Below, one piece after another: positions 49,115 through 58,129 of a DNA stretch of 64,000 bases; positions within the stretch are counted from its first letter, which is position 1; each line of letters begins with the position of its first letter. The notes under the pieces are model-generated. The model was not told where the DNA came from, did no database searches, and saw nothing but the letters and a program-made list of their open reading frames with translations. Origin of the DNA: Paractinoplanes pyxinae (GTDB lineage: Bacteria; Actinomycetota; Actinomycetes; Mycobacteriales; Micromonosporaceae); NCBI RefSeq assembly GCF_026626335.1, contig NZ_JAPNTZ010000016.1:124001-188000 (forward strand). The letters run 5' to 3'. The translations under genes were made by a program, and so were the position numbers.

Positions 49115-49690
49115 TCGTCCGCCTTCGAGGAGAAGGCGAGCACCCCATGGGAACCGGACTGCTCGATCGGCGGGCTGCCCCAGCAACGCCGTCGTCCACT
49201 GCTGATGCGAAGAGGAGCTCACCATCCGTTTCGAACCAGCGCCTCGAACGATCGGCTTCGCTCCGTTCGCCCCGACGTGAAGGCACTACTTTCGGCAGAT
49301 CCGGATGCAGCACCCCGCCCACGCGGTAACTAGTCGTAGTCGTTCGCGCCTCGCTGCCTGCCCGCGCAGACGCACCGGCGTCGATGGTTGCGGTGTACTT
49401 GGTGACGTACAGGCTCAGCAATGCAAAGGCGTACGCCGACACCTGCCGTCTCGGTCACCCGTCGGCTGCGTGTCCAGACGAGATTGACCTCCCGATCGTT
49501 ACCGACCCACGGGAAGCGGCGGAAATTCGTTCATTCTGTTCACTAATCCGGAACCGGCGCCGACCAAGCGGGATGACCGAGGGACCTCGGGGAACGCGGC
49601 GCCGTCCTTGACACGGTCGGATCAAGCGGCCCAATCTCCTGGAAGAGAGCGCTCTCCTCCCCCATTTCCCGCCTTCCCGTCGGAGCACCC
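49115..49690. other. Long intergenic stretch, no supportable gene
   Basis: Both strands were read. Short open frames exist, but none shows a start with ribosome binding site, consistent codon bias or a family I recognise. It ends in the promoter region of the broken esterase gene, with GGAAGAGAGC upstream of that start. Confidence 0.5.
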
Positions 49691-51234
49691 ATGACATCCC
49701 CTCGCCGAGGGCTGCTCGCCCTTGCCCTCACCGCGCTGCTCGGCGCTCTCGGACTGACCGTCTCCCCACCCGCGAACGCCGCCGGCACCCTTCTGTCGCA
49801 GAACAGAACAGTCACCGCGTCGTCGGTCGAAAGCTCGGCCGCGCCGGCCGTCGACGGAAACACCGGCACCCGGTGGTCGAGCGCCTTCGCCGCGTCCCAG
49901 TGGTTCCAGGTCGACCTCGGCGCCCCGGCCGAACTCGACCACATCGCCATCACCTGGGAGGCGGCGTACGCCAAAGCCTTCACCATTCAGCTCTCCACCG
50001 ACGGCGCCAACTACCGTCCGCGTACGCAACCACGACCGGCGCCGGCGCCGGCGGTCAGCAGAGCATCCCGGTCACCGGCACCGCCCGCTACGTGAAAATT
50101 TGCTGACGACGCGAGCGCTTCCCGCGTACGGGTAATCGTTCTGGGAATTCCAGGTCTTCGGTGGCGGCTCGTCGGCCGGTGGGACCGGCATCGGAGCCCT
50201 CGCTCTGATCAACAACGTCACCCACCAGCCGATCCTGGGTCTGAGCCCGCTGGTCGACGGCTCGATGGTCGACCTCACCGACCTGGCCAACCGCAACCTG
50301 AGCCTGCAAGCCACCCTGGGAGTGCCGCCAGCGTCACGTTCCAGCTCGCCGGGGCCAAAGGCACAACCCTTTCCCGTACGGAGAACACGGCGCCGTACTT
50401 TCTCTGCAACGACTACGTGGATTGCCCGCTGCTGGCGACCCCGGACACCTACACGCTCACGGTCCAGGCCCACGCGGCTCCCGACGCCGGCGGCGCGGAG
50501 ATCGGAGCGGCGACCACGATCCGCTTCACCGTATCGGCCACCGCGGTGCCCGCACCCTCCTTGATGTGCTCTACATCGGCAACAGCCTGATCGGGACCGC
50601 CACCGGCGCGACCGGCCAGGACACCCCGATCCTGGTGCGGACCCTGGCCTCGGCCGCGGGCCGGACCGTGCGCACCACCGAGGTGATCCACTTCGGGAAC
50701 ACACTGCAACAGACGTACGACGGCGGCGAGGTCACCCCGGCCCTGAGCGGCGCCACCAAGTACGACTACATCGTGCTCCAGGAGTACAGCACGCTGGTCG
50801 CCACCAACCCGTCCGCGGCCCGGGCGACCTTACTCAATACGTACGCGCCGACCTTCACCAGCACCCTCAAAACCGGCGGCAAGGTGGTGCTGTTCAAGAA
50901 CTGGGCCCTGCGCGACCCGGCGCCGTTCGCGTCCCGGGCGGCCGCCGTCACGGCCATCAACACCAACTACGCCGCCCTGTCAGCCGCTCTGGCAACGCCG
51001 AACGTGGTCGCCCCGATCAGCGACGAATTCGAGAACGTGATCGCCACCAAGGGCCCGTCGTACCTGATCGTCGCGGACGGCAAGCACCCGAACGACACCG
51101 CGATCTACCTGGACGCGGTGACCCTGTACGGCATCCTGTTCCATGACTCCCCGCGTGCGCTGAGCGATCAGTACCTCAGTGCCGCCACGGCCGCGTCGAT
51201 GCGGGAGGTGGCTGCCACCCAGATCGGCTACTGA
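49691..51234 (+). pseudogene. Broken secreted CBM32-SGNH hydrolase gene
   Basis: The ATG at 49691 opens a signal peptide (GLLALALTALLGALGLTV) and an F5/8-type C (CBM32-like) domain (SSAAPAVDGNTGTRWSSAF, WFQVDLGAPAELDHIAI). The frame then slips near 50016, again near 50100, meets TAA at 50133 (YG-stop-SFWEFQVFG), slips near 50325 inside a beta-rich domain (TFQLAGAKGTTLSRTENTAP) and near 50550. It then continues as an SGNH-type domain (LYIGNSL block with the Ser, YDYIVLQEYS, DGKHPND with the catalytic Asp/His pair) to the stop at 51234. Joined together it would be a secreted carbohydrate esterase of about 510 residues. Confidence 0.78.
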
Positions 51235-51248
51235 GGCCGCACAGACAT

Positions 51249-51295
51249 CGACGGAGGCGGCCGGCGTGTCGAACCATCGCCGGCCGCCTCCGTCG
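51249..51295 (+). terminator. Perfect 18-base-pair hairpin
   Basis: Left arm 51249-51266 and right arm 51278-51295 are perfect complements around an 11-base loop, 15 bases after the stop of the broken esterase gene. It is among the strongest terminators in the window and also suits transcripts arriving from the minus strand. Confidence 0.85.
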
Positions 51296-51573
51296 AGACA
51301 GACAGGCGGGTCTTCCTCTCCGCGAACAGTGGGGGGACTCGACCTCGTCGGGGTCTGCTCCGTCCGGGGCTCACCGGAGGGAACGCGTGCGCAGCATGCG
51401 GCTGCGCGCGTCCGCGCGCAGCCGCACCTGATTGCGTACCACCGATGCGGAGTTCGCGGCCGCGGCCACGGCTCTGGCCGGGAAGTCCGCCTCCGCACCG
51501 AACACCGGGAAGAGAGCTTGGCTGTAGGCCATGGCCGGAATCATTCCGCCATCGCCCAGTGCGCGAAGCAGCT
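51296..51573. other. Intergenic remnant with a second strong hairpin
   Basis: TGCGGCTGCGCGCG (51397-51410) and its exact complement (51413-51426) are only two bases apart, a near-perfect 30-base palindrome. On the minus strand a frame ending at 51371 reads ADFPARAVAAAANSASVV and VRNQVRLRADARSRML, which looks like the tail of a lost protein; no family recognised. Confidence 0.4.
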
Positions 51574-52646
51574 CTAGGAACCTTCCGCCGCCGGTGTCCA
51601 AGCCTCCCTCAGCAAGACGGCCCCGCAGTTCACAGCACGCTGATACCCGGCGCGCGACCGGCCGTCCGGTACGCCGACGCTCCGGACTTCATGGAACGTC
51701 GCGATCACCACGCCGGGACGATGCTGGTTGGCGCCGGTGTTGCAGTCGTAGATGGCGACCTGGGTGTTGTTGGCGGTGGTGGCGCCGGGGTGCCGGGCTG
51801 CGGGTCGGTGCCGGTGAGTCCCCATGCGTGCCGCAGCAGGCCGGCGTCGTCGTAGTTGAGCCCGGTGTCCATCGGGGCGCCGAACTCGTCAATGACGGTG
51901 CGGTCGGCGCAAGTGCAGACGGCGCAGGTGGTTCACCCATCCGTCGTACATCTTGGCGCTGCTGAAGAACGTGTAGTGGTGCAGGGACAAGTAGGTCCCG
52001 TCGAAGCGGCTGTCCGCGCACATCGTCTTGATGTCCTGGTTGAGGCCGGAGCCGCTGATGAACACGCGGTTGCGCGGCACCGAGGGCCGGGCGGCGAGCC
52101 AAGCGGCAGCCACTTTCTTCCACTCGGCCGCGCTGTAACCGGCCGGCTCGTTCATCGGCTCGAAGTGGACAGCGGGTCGGCGCCGTACTTGGCCACGACG
52201 GTGTCCCACATGGCGTTGTAGGCGGCGGTGTCGGTGCTCCAGCCGCCGGAGGACGCCCGGCCGTCGTCCCAGAACGAAAGGATGACCTTCATCCCGCGGG
52301 CGGTGGCCGAGTCCAGGACGCCGGTGAAGGAGTTCCACCACGCGGTGCCGACGGAGGAGGTGTTGACCGGTAGCCGCACGGTGTTCGCGCCGAGATTGCT
52401 TTCGAAGCCGGCGAGCACGGCATCCGCCTTGGCCCGTCCGACGGAGTAGCTGTCGCCGCTGATCAGCCCGTACAGAATCAGGGGTTCGCCGGTGAAATCG
52501 TCGCCGGCTCGGGCCCAGTTGACGCCCCGGAACTGGTTGGTGGCAGCCGATGCGTCCGGCGGGCCGGCCACCAGCACCAGCACCAGCACCAGCACCAGCA
52601 CCAGCACCAGCACCAGCACCAGCACCAGCACCAGCGGAACAGACAC
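51574..52646 (-). pseudogene. Broken secreted GH5-like glycoside hydrolase with (LV)11 signal peptide
   Basis: A GTG at 52646, four bases after the glycosyltransferase stop, begins SVP, a run of eleven Leu-Val pairs and AGPPDASAA, then GH5-like sequence (TNQFRGVNWARAGDDF, LGANTVRLPVN, ARGMKVILSFWDDGR). Frame slips near 52170 and 51915 are required to continue as VHFEPMNEPAGY (acid/base Glu) and then TVIDEFGAPMDTG (nucleophile Glu). After a Pro-rich linker a ricin-like scrap VAIYDCNTGANQ appears in yet another frame. Both catalytic Glu survive but in different frames, so the gene is dead unless assembly errors are involved. The signal peptide lacks the usual basic residues. Confidence 0.75.
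52569..52634 (-). repeat. (CACCAG)11 hexanucleotide microsatellite
   Basis: Eleven perfect copies of CACCAG in 66 bases. On the coding strand it is (CTGGTG)11, giving eleven Leu-Val pairs that form the hydrophobic core of the signal peptide of the GH5-like gene. Changes in copy number would add or remove two residues without breaking the frame. Confidence 0.97.
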
Positions 52647-52650
52647 AAGG

Positions 52651-53925
52651 TCAGCTCCACCCACCCAGGTAGCCGGCGAGGCCCGGGTCGGCGCCGAGGG
52701 CGGGAAGCTCGACATCGACCTGCTCGGTGTCGAAGACCTCCGTGCCCCAGGCCGCACGGCGGGCCCGGGCCCGCGCGGAGTCGACGCGGATCGGACCGAT
52801 GCACACCGTCCCGACGGTGCCGGCTCCCACTGTCTCGGTCGCATGCCGGAGCTCCTTGGCCACTCCGTCAACGCGCACGGCGTGCGGCACGTCGATCAGG
52901 ACCCGGGACAGTGGCGCCGGGCCCGCCGGCGTCACCCTCTGTTCCGCGGCGAACAGCTCCGCGAACTCGTCCGGCACCATCACCGAGGCTTCGGGCAGAA
53001 CCGCGAGCAGTGAGTCGACGCAGACGTAGGCCGCCGCCGGCGAGGGGGCCCCGGCGAGGCGGATCAGCACGTCCGTGGCCGCGCCCCGCACGGCCCGACC
53101 GCGCGATCCGGCCACCGGGATGTAGTTGGTCAGCAGCAACGTCTCGGCGTCCTTGCGTGCCCGGCGGTCGGGGTCGTCGAGGTCACGACCGGCCCAGTCG
53201 GGCCCGTCGTGCCAGGCCACAGCGTCGGGGACATGCGCGAGGACCGCCCCGGAGAGCCACGCGCGGTACACCCACTCCCAGTCCTCGCCGCCGTAGACGC
53301 GGAACTGCTCGTCGAACCCGCCGACGCGCTCGAAGAACCAGCGCGAGCACGCCATCGCGGCGCCGATGACGTACCGGTACGACCGGTCGTCGGCATCGAG
53401 CAGGTTGCGCGAGCTCCGGTACGCGTCGAGCAGCCACTGCGGCTCGGGCAGTTCGGCCGCCGGGCCGGCCTGCTCCACCGGGGCGTCGGGTGGCGTTCCG
53501 CCGAAGCGGGCGTGCTTGCGCCGGCCGGCCACCACCGCCTCGGGCGCGAGCGCCGGCAGCCGGGACATACGGGTGAGGTAGTCCGGCTCCGGGGTCGTGT
53601 CGGCGTCCAGGAAGCAGATCACCTCTCCGGTGGCGTGTGACGCGCCGAGGTTGCGGGCCGCAGCCGCGCGGAACCCCTCGTCGGCCTGGCGTAGCAGCCG
53701 GACGCCGTCCGGGACGCGGGGCGGCTCGGGCGATCCGTCGTCGACCACGATGATTTCCGTGCGGTTGGCGGGGTGGGTCTGCCGGCGCAACGCGGTCAGA
53801 GTCCGGTCGAGCTCGGACTGCTGCTGATAGTGCACGACAACGACCGACACGCCGGGTGGCTGCTCGGGTTCAAGCCCGTCGAGGAGGTCCCACCGGTTGC
53901 CGGGGACGGACCGTCCGTTCACCAT
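52651..53925 (-). CDS. Family 2 glycosyltransferase
   Basis: A 424-residue GT-A glycosyltransferase: VSVVVVHYQQQSELDRTLTALRRQ, IIVVDDGSPE, GFRAAAARNLGASHATGE, the metal-binding FLDADTTPEPDYL (DxD) and a C-terminal acceptor part with FDEQFRVYGGEDWEWVYR (the ED in GGEDWE is typical). The start ATG lies inside the end of the upstream glycosyltransferase gene (7-base overlap). It probably transfers a sugar to a cell-surface glycan; specificity unknown. The C-terminal 150 residues are an extra domain. Confidence 0.87.
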   Translation of the reverse strand: MVNGRSVPGNRWDLLDGLEPEQPPGVSVVVVHYQQQSELDRTLTALRRQTHPANRTEIIVVDDGSPEPPRVPDGVRLLRQADEGFRAAAARNLGASHATGEVICFLDADTTPEPDYLTRMSRLPALAPEAVVAGRRKHARFGGTPPDAPVEQAGPAAELPEPQWLLDAYRSSRNLLDADDRSYRYVIGAAMACSRWFFERVGGFDEQFRVYGGEDWEWVYRAWLSGAVLAHVPDAVAWHDGPDWAGRDLDDPDRRARKDAETLLLTNYIPVAGSRGRAVRGAATDVLIRLAGAPSPAAAYVCVDSLLAVLPEASVMVPDEFAELFAAEQRVTPAGPAPLSRVLIDVPHAVRVDGVAKELRHATETVGAGTVGTVCIGPIRVDSARARARRAAWGTEVFDTEQVDVELPALGADPGLAGYLGGWS

Positions 53926-54887
53926 GCGATTGCTCCCGTCCACCAGCGCAGGTAGGCCCCGGCGGTGTCGTCCAGGTGGGGGCGGGTGACCGCGTCGGCC
54001 GCCAGCCAGGTTGACGTGGGGTCGGCCAGCGCGCCCGCCACCGCCTCGGCGAGCCGGTCGGCCGCGACGAGGTGAACGGTGCCCGGCCGCAGCGCGGCCA
54101 TCTCCCGGGTGTAGCGGCTCTCGACGACCAGCGGGCGGCGGCCGGCGGCGATCCAGGTGGCCAGCGAACCGGAGGCGGAGAAGTGCCGGTGCGCCACGAC
54201 CGGCACGGTGACCGCCCGGCACCGCGTCATCAGATCGGCCTCCGGCACGAACCCGCTGACCTCGACCGTCACCCCCCGCTGCCCGGCCGCGGCGGTGAAG
54301 TCCAACAGGTCCGCCTCGTGGCCGGCCGACGGTCCCCCGAGCACCGTCAGACGAGCCGGCCGGACAGTCGAGCGGGCGAGCGCGTCGACGACCTCGGCGT
54401 GTCCCTTGCCGGGGTAGAAGAAGCCGAGCACGGCAACGTCGGGCGGACCCGACTGCGGCGCTGCTCCGGCCGGGGCCGGTGTGACGGGCAGGGGCACGAC
54501 GCCGAGCGCCCGGGGCACGATGCCGGCCTCGGCCAGGTGCGCCGCCTCATGCCGGCTGTTGACCACCACACCTCGAGCGACCGCGGCCACCCGGGCGTAA
54601 CAGTCGGTGCGGCGCGGCCGGTTGCGCGGGCCGTCCGACTCCTGCGGGACGTCGTGCAGCGTGACGGTGAGCGCGGTACGCGTGGCGACACGTTCCACGA
54701 CGATGGCGGCCTCCTCCGGCGAACCGGCCCACAGCCGATCGGTGAAGTGCAGGTGGGCCCGCTCCGGCGGACGGTCACCGAGCAGGACGTACAGCAGCCC
54801 ACCAGCCGCCATGGTGGGTGTTCCGCTCATCGTCAAGGTCGCCTGCCCCTCCTGCAGGTCATGACGCCAGTTCAAGGGGGGCTTCAT
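53919..54887 (-). CDS. Glycosyltransferase, GT4-like (GT-B fold)
   Basis: A 322-residue protein. The C-terminal half is typical of GT-B enzymes: DVAVLGFFYPGKGHAEVVDAL, ARLTVLGGPSAGHEADLL, VSGFVPEADLMTRCRAVTVPV and the donor-binding ASGSLATWIAAGRRPLVVE. The N-terminal half is short (LHFTDRLWAGSPEEAA, LTVTLHDVPQ, VVNSRHEAAHLAEAG) but complete in outline. The start at 54887 (MKPPLNWRHD) is preferred; the longer frame is not protein-like. Coupled with the GT2 gene, suggesting both build one glycan. Confidence 0.8.
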   Translation of the reverse strand: MKPPLNWRHDLQEGQATLTMSGTPTMAAGGLLYVLLGDRPPERAHLHFTDRLWAGSPEEAAIVVERVATRTALTVTLHDVPQESDGPRNRPRRTDCYARVAAVARGVVVNSRHEAAHLAEAGIVPRALGVVPLPVTPAPAGAAPQSGPPDVAVLGFFYPGKGHAEVVDALARSTVRPARLTVLGGPSAGHEADLLDFTAAAGQRGVTVEVSGFVPEADLMTRCRAVTVPVVAHRHFSASGSLATWIAAGRRPLVVESRYTREMAALRPGTVHLVAADRLAEAVAGALADPTSTWLAADAVTRPHLDDTAGAYLRWWTGAIAW

Positions 54888-55658
54888 CAATGGCGGGCAT
54901 AGTGTCGTCTCCTCCGCTGGGCACCCGTGCGGAGTCACAAGCTGACGACCTGTTGAGCCGATCCCTTGGCCAGAACCAGTCGTCTCCGAGACCCAGCGGA
55001 TGCCCTCGATGACCCGCAACAAACCCGCAGGCCTCACTGCCTCGTTTTCCTACCGTGCTCGCCGGCCTCGCCTCGTCCGCACAGGCGCAGGACGACCTCA
55101 GACGTCAGCGAGCTGGATCGGCGATCATTGACTCGGTCGGCTGCGACCACCGCCCATGTCGCCATCGGCAGCCGGCGAACCCTACTACTACGAGGCGTCC
55201 TTTACGCCGGTCCGCCGGCTGACCAGCCGTCGATGGCGCCTCCGGTGGCGGTCATACTGGGCGGCGCTGCGTAGCCGTGCTAGTGAGCCGCATGCTCAAC
55301 CGGGCGGATCTCGATGCCGTACGTCCCTGCGAGGTACACCGTTGCCGTCAGTAACGCCATGGATTCAGCCGGATGACGCCGGTTCGACCGGTCCGGCTGG
55401 GGTGGCGTAAACAACGATGTTGTCGCGATAGTGGTCCGCATCGGGCCGCCGAAGCCGTACAGCGGGGCGGCGCTGGTGTGGGTGCTGCCGTCGCCGGTGG
55501 CGACCCCGCCGACCGGGATGGAGCCAACGACCGTGCCGGAGACCATGCCGCAGTCCACCGGTTCGGTGGCCTTTCCGGGATGCCTTTAAATCCGGTCAAG
55601 ATGTCGGCAACGGAGAGGTTTCCTCCTTTCTTGCAGTCCCTATGAGCGCTGTGATCGA
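54888..55658. other. Long intergenic region with possible gene remnant
   Basis: No gene can be supported over 770 bases. On the minus strand about 55380-55570 reads CGMVSGTVVGSIPVGGVATGD and SAAPLYGFGGP, then in another frame DHYRDNIVVYATPAGP. This looks like a frameshifted scrap of a secreted protein that I cannot name. The rest shows nothing. Confidence 0.35.
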
Positions 55659-57350
55659 TCAGTGCGAGGGTGCCGTCGCAACCTGGGCAGGCAGGCCGAC
55701 GGCCAATACCGCGACGTCGTCGCGGTATGTGCCACCAGCTGTCATCAGGGCGTCGGCGACGACGTCCGGAGGGCCGGGCAAAGCATCGATCAGGCGGTTG
55801 CGCAGGTCGGCGATACCGTCGTCAATTGATTGCCCCCTGGTTTCGATCAGCCCGTCGGTGTAGAGCAGCATGGTCGAGCCGGCGGGCAGGCCCATGGTGT
55901 GATTGCGGCGTGACGCGTGGCGGACAGCGCCGATCAGTGGGTCGCCGACGGGCAGGACGGTGGTCGTGCCGTCCGGGTAGGCGATGACCGGTGGCGGGTG
56001 ACCGGCATTCGACCAGGTTAGCCTGTGACCGCCGCCGGGGTGGGTGTCGAGGTAGGCGACGATCAAAGATGCCAGGCCGGACGTCCCGAGGGTGCGGCTG
56101 GTGAGCTCGAGCCGGCGTAGTACAGCCGAGGGTTGTTCCTGGCGGTCCACGAGCAGGGTGCGCAGCATGCCCCGGAGCTGGCTCATCGCGGCGGCTGCCT
56201 GAATGTTGTGGCCGGTGGCGTCGCCGATCACCAGGGCTACGCGGTTTCTGTCGACGACGATCGCGTCGTACCAGTCCCCGCCGACGTGGTCGGCATGCTG
56301 AGCCGGCCGGTAACGGGCAGCCATCTGTACATGATCGTACTTCGGGAGTTCGGTGAGCAGAGCCAATTGCAATGTGGCGGCGGCGGTGCGCCGGTCGTCC
56401 AGGATAGCCGCGCGCCGCAGGGCATGGCCGAGGTCTCCGGCCAGCGCGGTCAGCAACGCTCGTTCGTCGTCGCTGAGCGTCCGGGGCCGGTTCCAGGTAA
56501 GTAGCAGCGCGGTGCGGGAGCGGCCACCGGTCTCCGGAAGCGGCACGGCGGCCGCGGCCTGCCAGCCGGCGGCGAATACGTCGGCACGGCCAGGGCTTCC
56601 CGACACGGCGGGGAGTTCGACGAGTTCGCCGGTCTTGAGAGCGTGGTGGGCGATAACCGTGGCGGGCTCTGGCCCGGTACCGGCGATCGGGACCAGGCTC
56701 ACCCGGCTGGCTCCGGTGACCTCGGTCAGGAGGCTGGTGACGGCTGTGACGGCGTCGTCCGTGGTGACCGCGGCGCTGAGCATGGTGCTGGCGCGTAGCA
56801 GCAGCCGGCCGCGTTCGGCGGCGGCCCGGGCGGCTCGCTCGTCGCGGCGGGCATGCACGGTTTCGATCCGCAGCCGCAGGCTTTCCGAACAGGCGGCGGC
56901 GAGCGCCGTCAATAGTTCCAGCTCGGCTGCTGCCCATTGCCGCGGCTGGGTGTCGATGGCGCACAGCGAGCCCAGCACGTTGCCGTCGGTGTCGGTCAGC
57001 GGCATCCCGGCGTAGGCGATGACCCCCAGCTCATCGATGGCGAGGTTGTCTTTCACTCGTGAGTCGGTGCGGGCGTCGCTGATGACCAACGGGCGAGCGT
57101 CGGTGACGACGTGCTGGCAGAAGGAGTGCGACAGCGGAGTCTGCCGGGTCTGCTGCCACGGCTCGGCCAGCCCTAGCGCACCGGGGAAGATCTGGCGGCC
57201 GGGTTCGACCAGCGACACGAGCGCCACCGGCACCCGCACAGCGGCGCGGACCATGGTGGCGAACTGGTCGAACATGACGTCGGCGGCCGCGTCCAGCCCG
57301 GTCCGGGCCAGCGCGGTCAACCGCTGTGGTTCGTCGAGCGGCCCGCTCAT
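55659..57350 (-). CDS. GAF-GAF-SpoIIE serine phosphatase
   Basis: A 563-residue PP2C-type phosphatase. A first GAF domain (residues about 20-165, with SHSFCQHVVTDARPLVISDAR and YAGMPLTDTDGNVLGSLCAID) is followed by a second GAF domain to about 320 and a SpoIIE catalytic domain (YRPAQHADHVGGDWYDAI, VIGDATGHNIQAAAAM, LTWSNAGHPPP, LLYTDGLIETRG, with the metal Asp residues). It would dephosphorylate an anti-sigma-antagonist (STAS) protein in response to a ligand or redox signal. The response regulator gene lies 22 bases upstream on the same strand. Confidence 0.9.
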   Translation of the reverse strand: MSGPLDEPQRLTALARTGLDAAADVMFDQFATMVRAAVRVPVALVSLVEPGRQIFPGALGLAEPWQQTRQTPLSHSFCQHVVTDARPLVISDARTDSRVKDNLAIDELGVIAYAGMPLTDTDGNVLGSLCAIDTQPRQWAAAELELLTALAAACSESLRLRIETVHARRDERAARAAAERGRLLLRASTMLSAAVTTDDAVTAVTSLLTEVTGASRVSLVPIAGTGPEPATVIAHHALKTGELVELPAVSGSPGRADVFAAGWQAAAAVPLPETGGRSRTALLLTWNRPRTLSDDERALLTALAGDLGHALRRAAILDDRRTAAATLQLALLTELPKYDHVQMAARYRPAQHADHVGGDWYDAIVVDRNRVALVIGDATGHNIQAAAAMSQLRGMLRTLLVDRQEQPSAVLRRLELTSRTLGTSGLASLIVAYLDTHPGGGHRLTWSNAGHPPPVIAYPDGTTTVLPVGDPLIGAVRHASRRNHTMGLPAGSTMLLYTDGLIETRGQSIDDGIADLRNRLIDALPGPPDVVADALMTAGGTYRDDVAVLAVGLPAQVATAPSH

Positions 57351-57372
57351 CGCTGGGCCGGCCGTCGGGCCG

Positions 57373-57810
57373 TCACGGAAGTTCAGCGGTATCGGCGAAG
57401 AATGAGTTGATCTTCTGGACGGCCGTTTCGAAACTGTCCAGGTCCAAGGGCTTGGTGACGAAGGCGCTGGCGTGGTGCCGGTAGCTGGCCAGGATGTCCG
57501 GGTGTGCGTCCGAGGTCGTCAGGACCACCACCGGGATCGCCTGCAACTGCGAATCGGACTTCAGCTCCTCCAGCAACTGCAGCCCGCCCATGCGAGGCAT
57601 GTTCAGATCCAGCAGAATCAAGTCCGGCAGGTCCTTCTGCTGCCCCTCGGACTCCGCGCGGAGCAGGTCGAGGGCTTCGCGCCCATCGTGGGCTCGCTGT
57701 GTCTCGGGGGGCACGGCCGCGGCGGCGAGGGCCTCTTCGATCATCAAGGTGTCCGCGTCGTCGTCATCGACGACGAAGATCCGCAGCGTACGCGGCTTCG
57801 GTGACGCCAC
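57373..57810 (-). CDS. Single-domain response regulator (Rcp1-like)
   Basis: A 145-residue receiver domain only. The acidic pocket is FVVDDDDAD, the phosphoryl Asp is in DLILLDLNMPRMGG, the Thr in VVLTTSD and the Lys in FVTKPLD. The GTG start follows GAGGAGGGTGG. Such Rcp1-type regulators are usually phosphorylated by a phytochrome-like kinase; none is in the window. Co-transcribed with the SpoIIE phosphatase, so phosphorylation may tune that enzyme. Confidence 0.9.
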   Translation of the reverse strand: MASPKPRTLRIFVVDDDDADTLMIEEALAAAAVPPETQRAHDGREALDLLRAESEGQQKDLPDLILLDLNMPRMGGLQLLEELKSDSQLQAIPVVVLTTSDAHPDILASYRHHASAFVTKPLDLDSFETAVQKINSFFADTAELP

Positions 57811-58129
57811 TACACCACCCTCCTCGTGCCGGGCGCCTCCGGAACCAGCGATCCTCGGTGCGCGTCTCAATTGTTGCCGACGGGCAAGTATAGGAGAACG
57901 GGCAGCTCGTCGACGATCACCATGCGCGCCGCAAGACTGCCGGCCCGCGGCCCGTCCAAGCGCTGCATCGAAGTCGCTTGCCTCCCGCGTTCCCCTTGTT
58001 TCTGAACAGTCGAGTCGGCTGGGCGGTTCGACCGACGTCCGGACAGCGACCGATCTCACGCCTCGGCGTGCTTCAGTCGACGCTCAGTCGGCCGATCATC
58101 CGGGGCGTCCCGGGTGAGAGGAACCTACT
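57811..58129. other. Divergent promoter region
   Basis: 319 bases between the response-regulator gene (minus) and the GGDEF-EAL gene (plus). No ORF is supported and I see no convincing palindrome; it must contain both promoters. Confidence 0.5.

Noticed and set aside
52569..52634. The CACCAG array as a CRISPR or VNTR spacer array
   Set aside because: Units are six bases with no spacers; it is a simple in-frame microsatellite.
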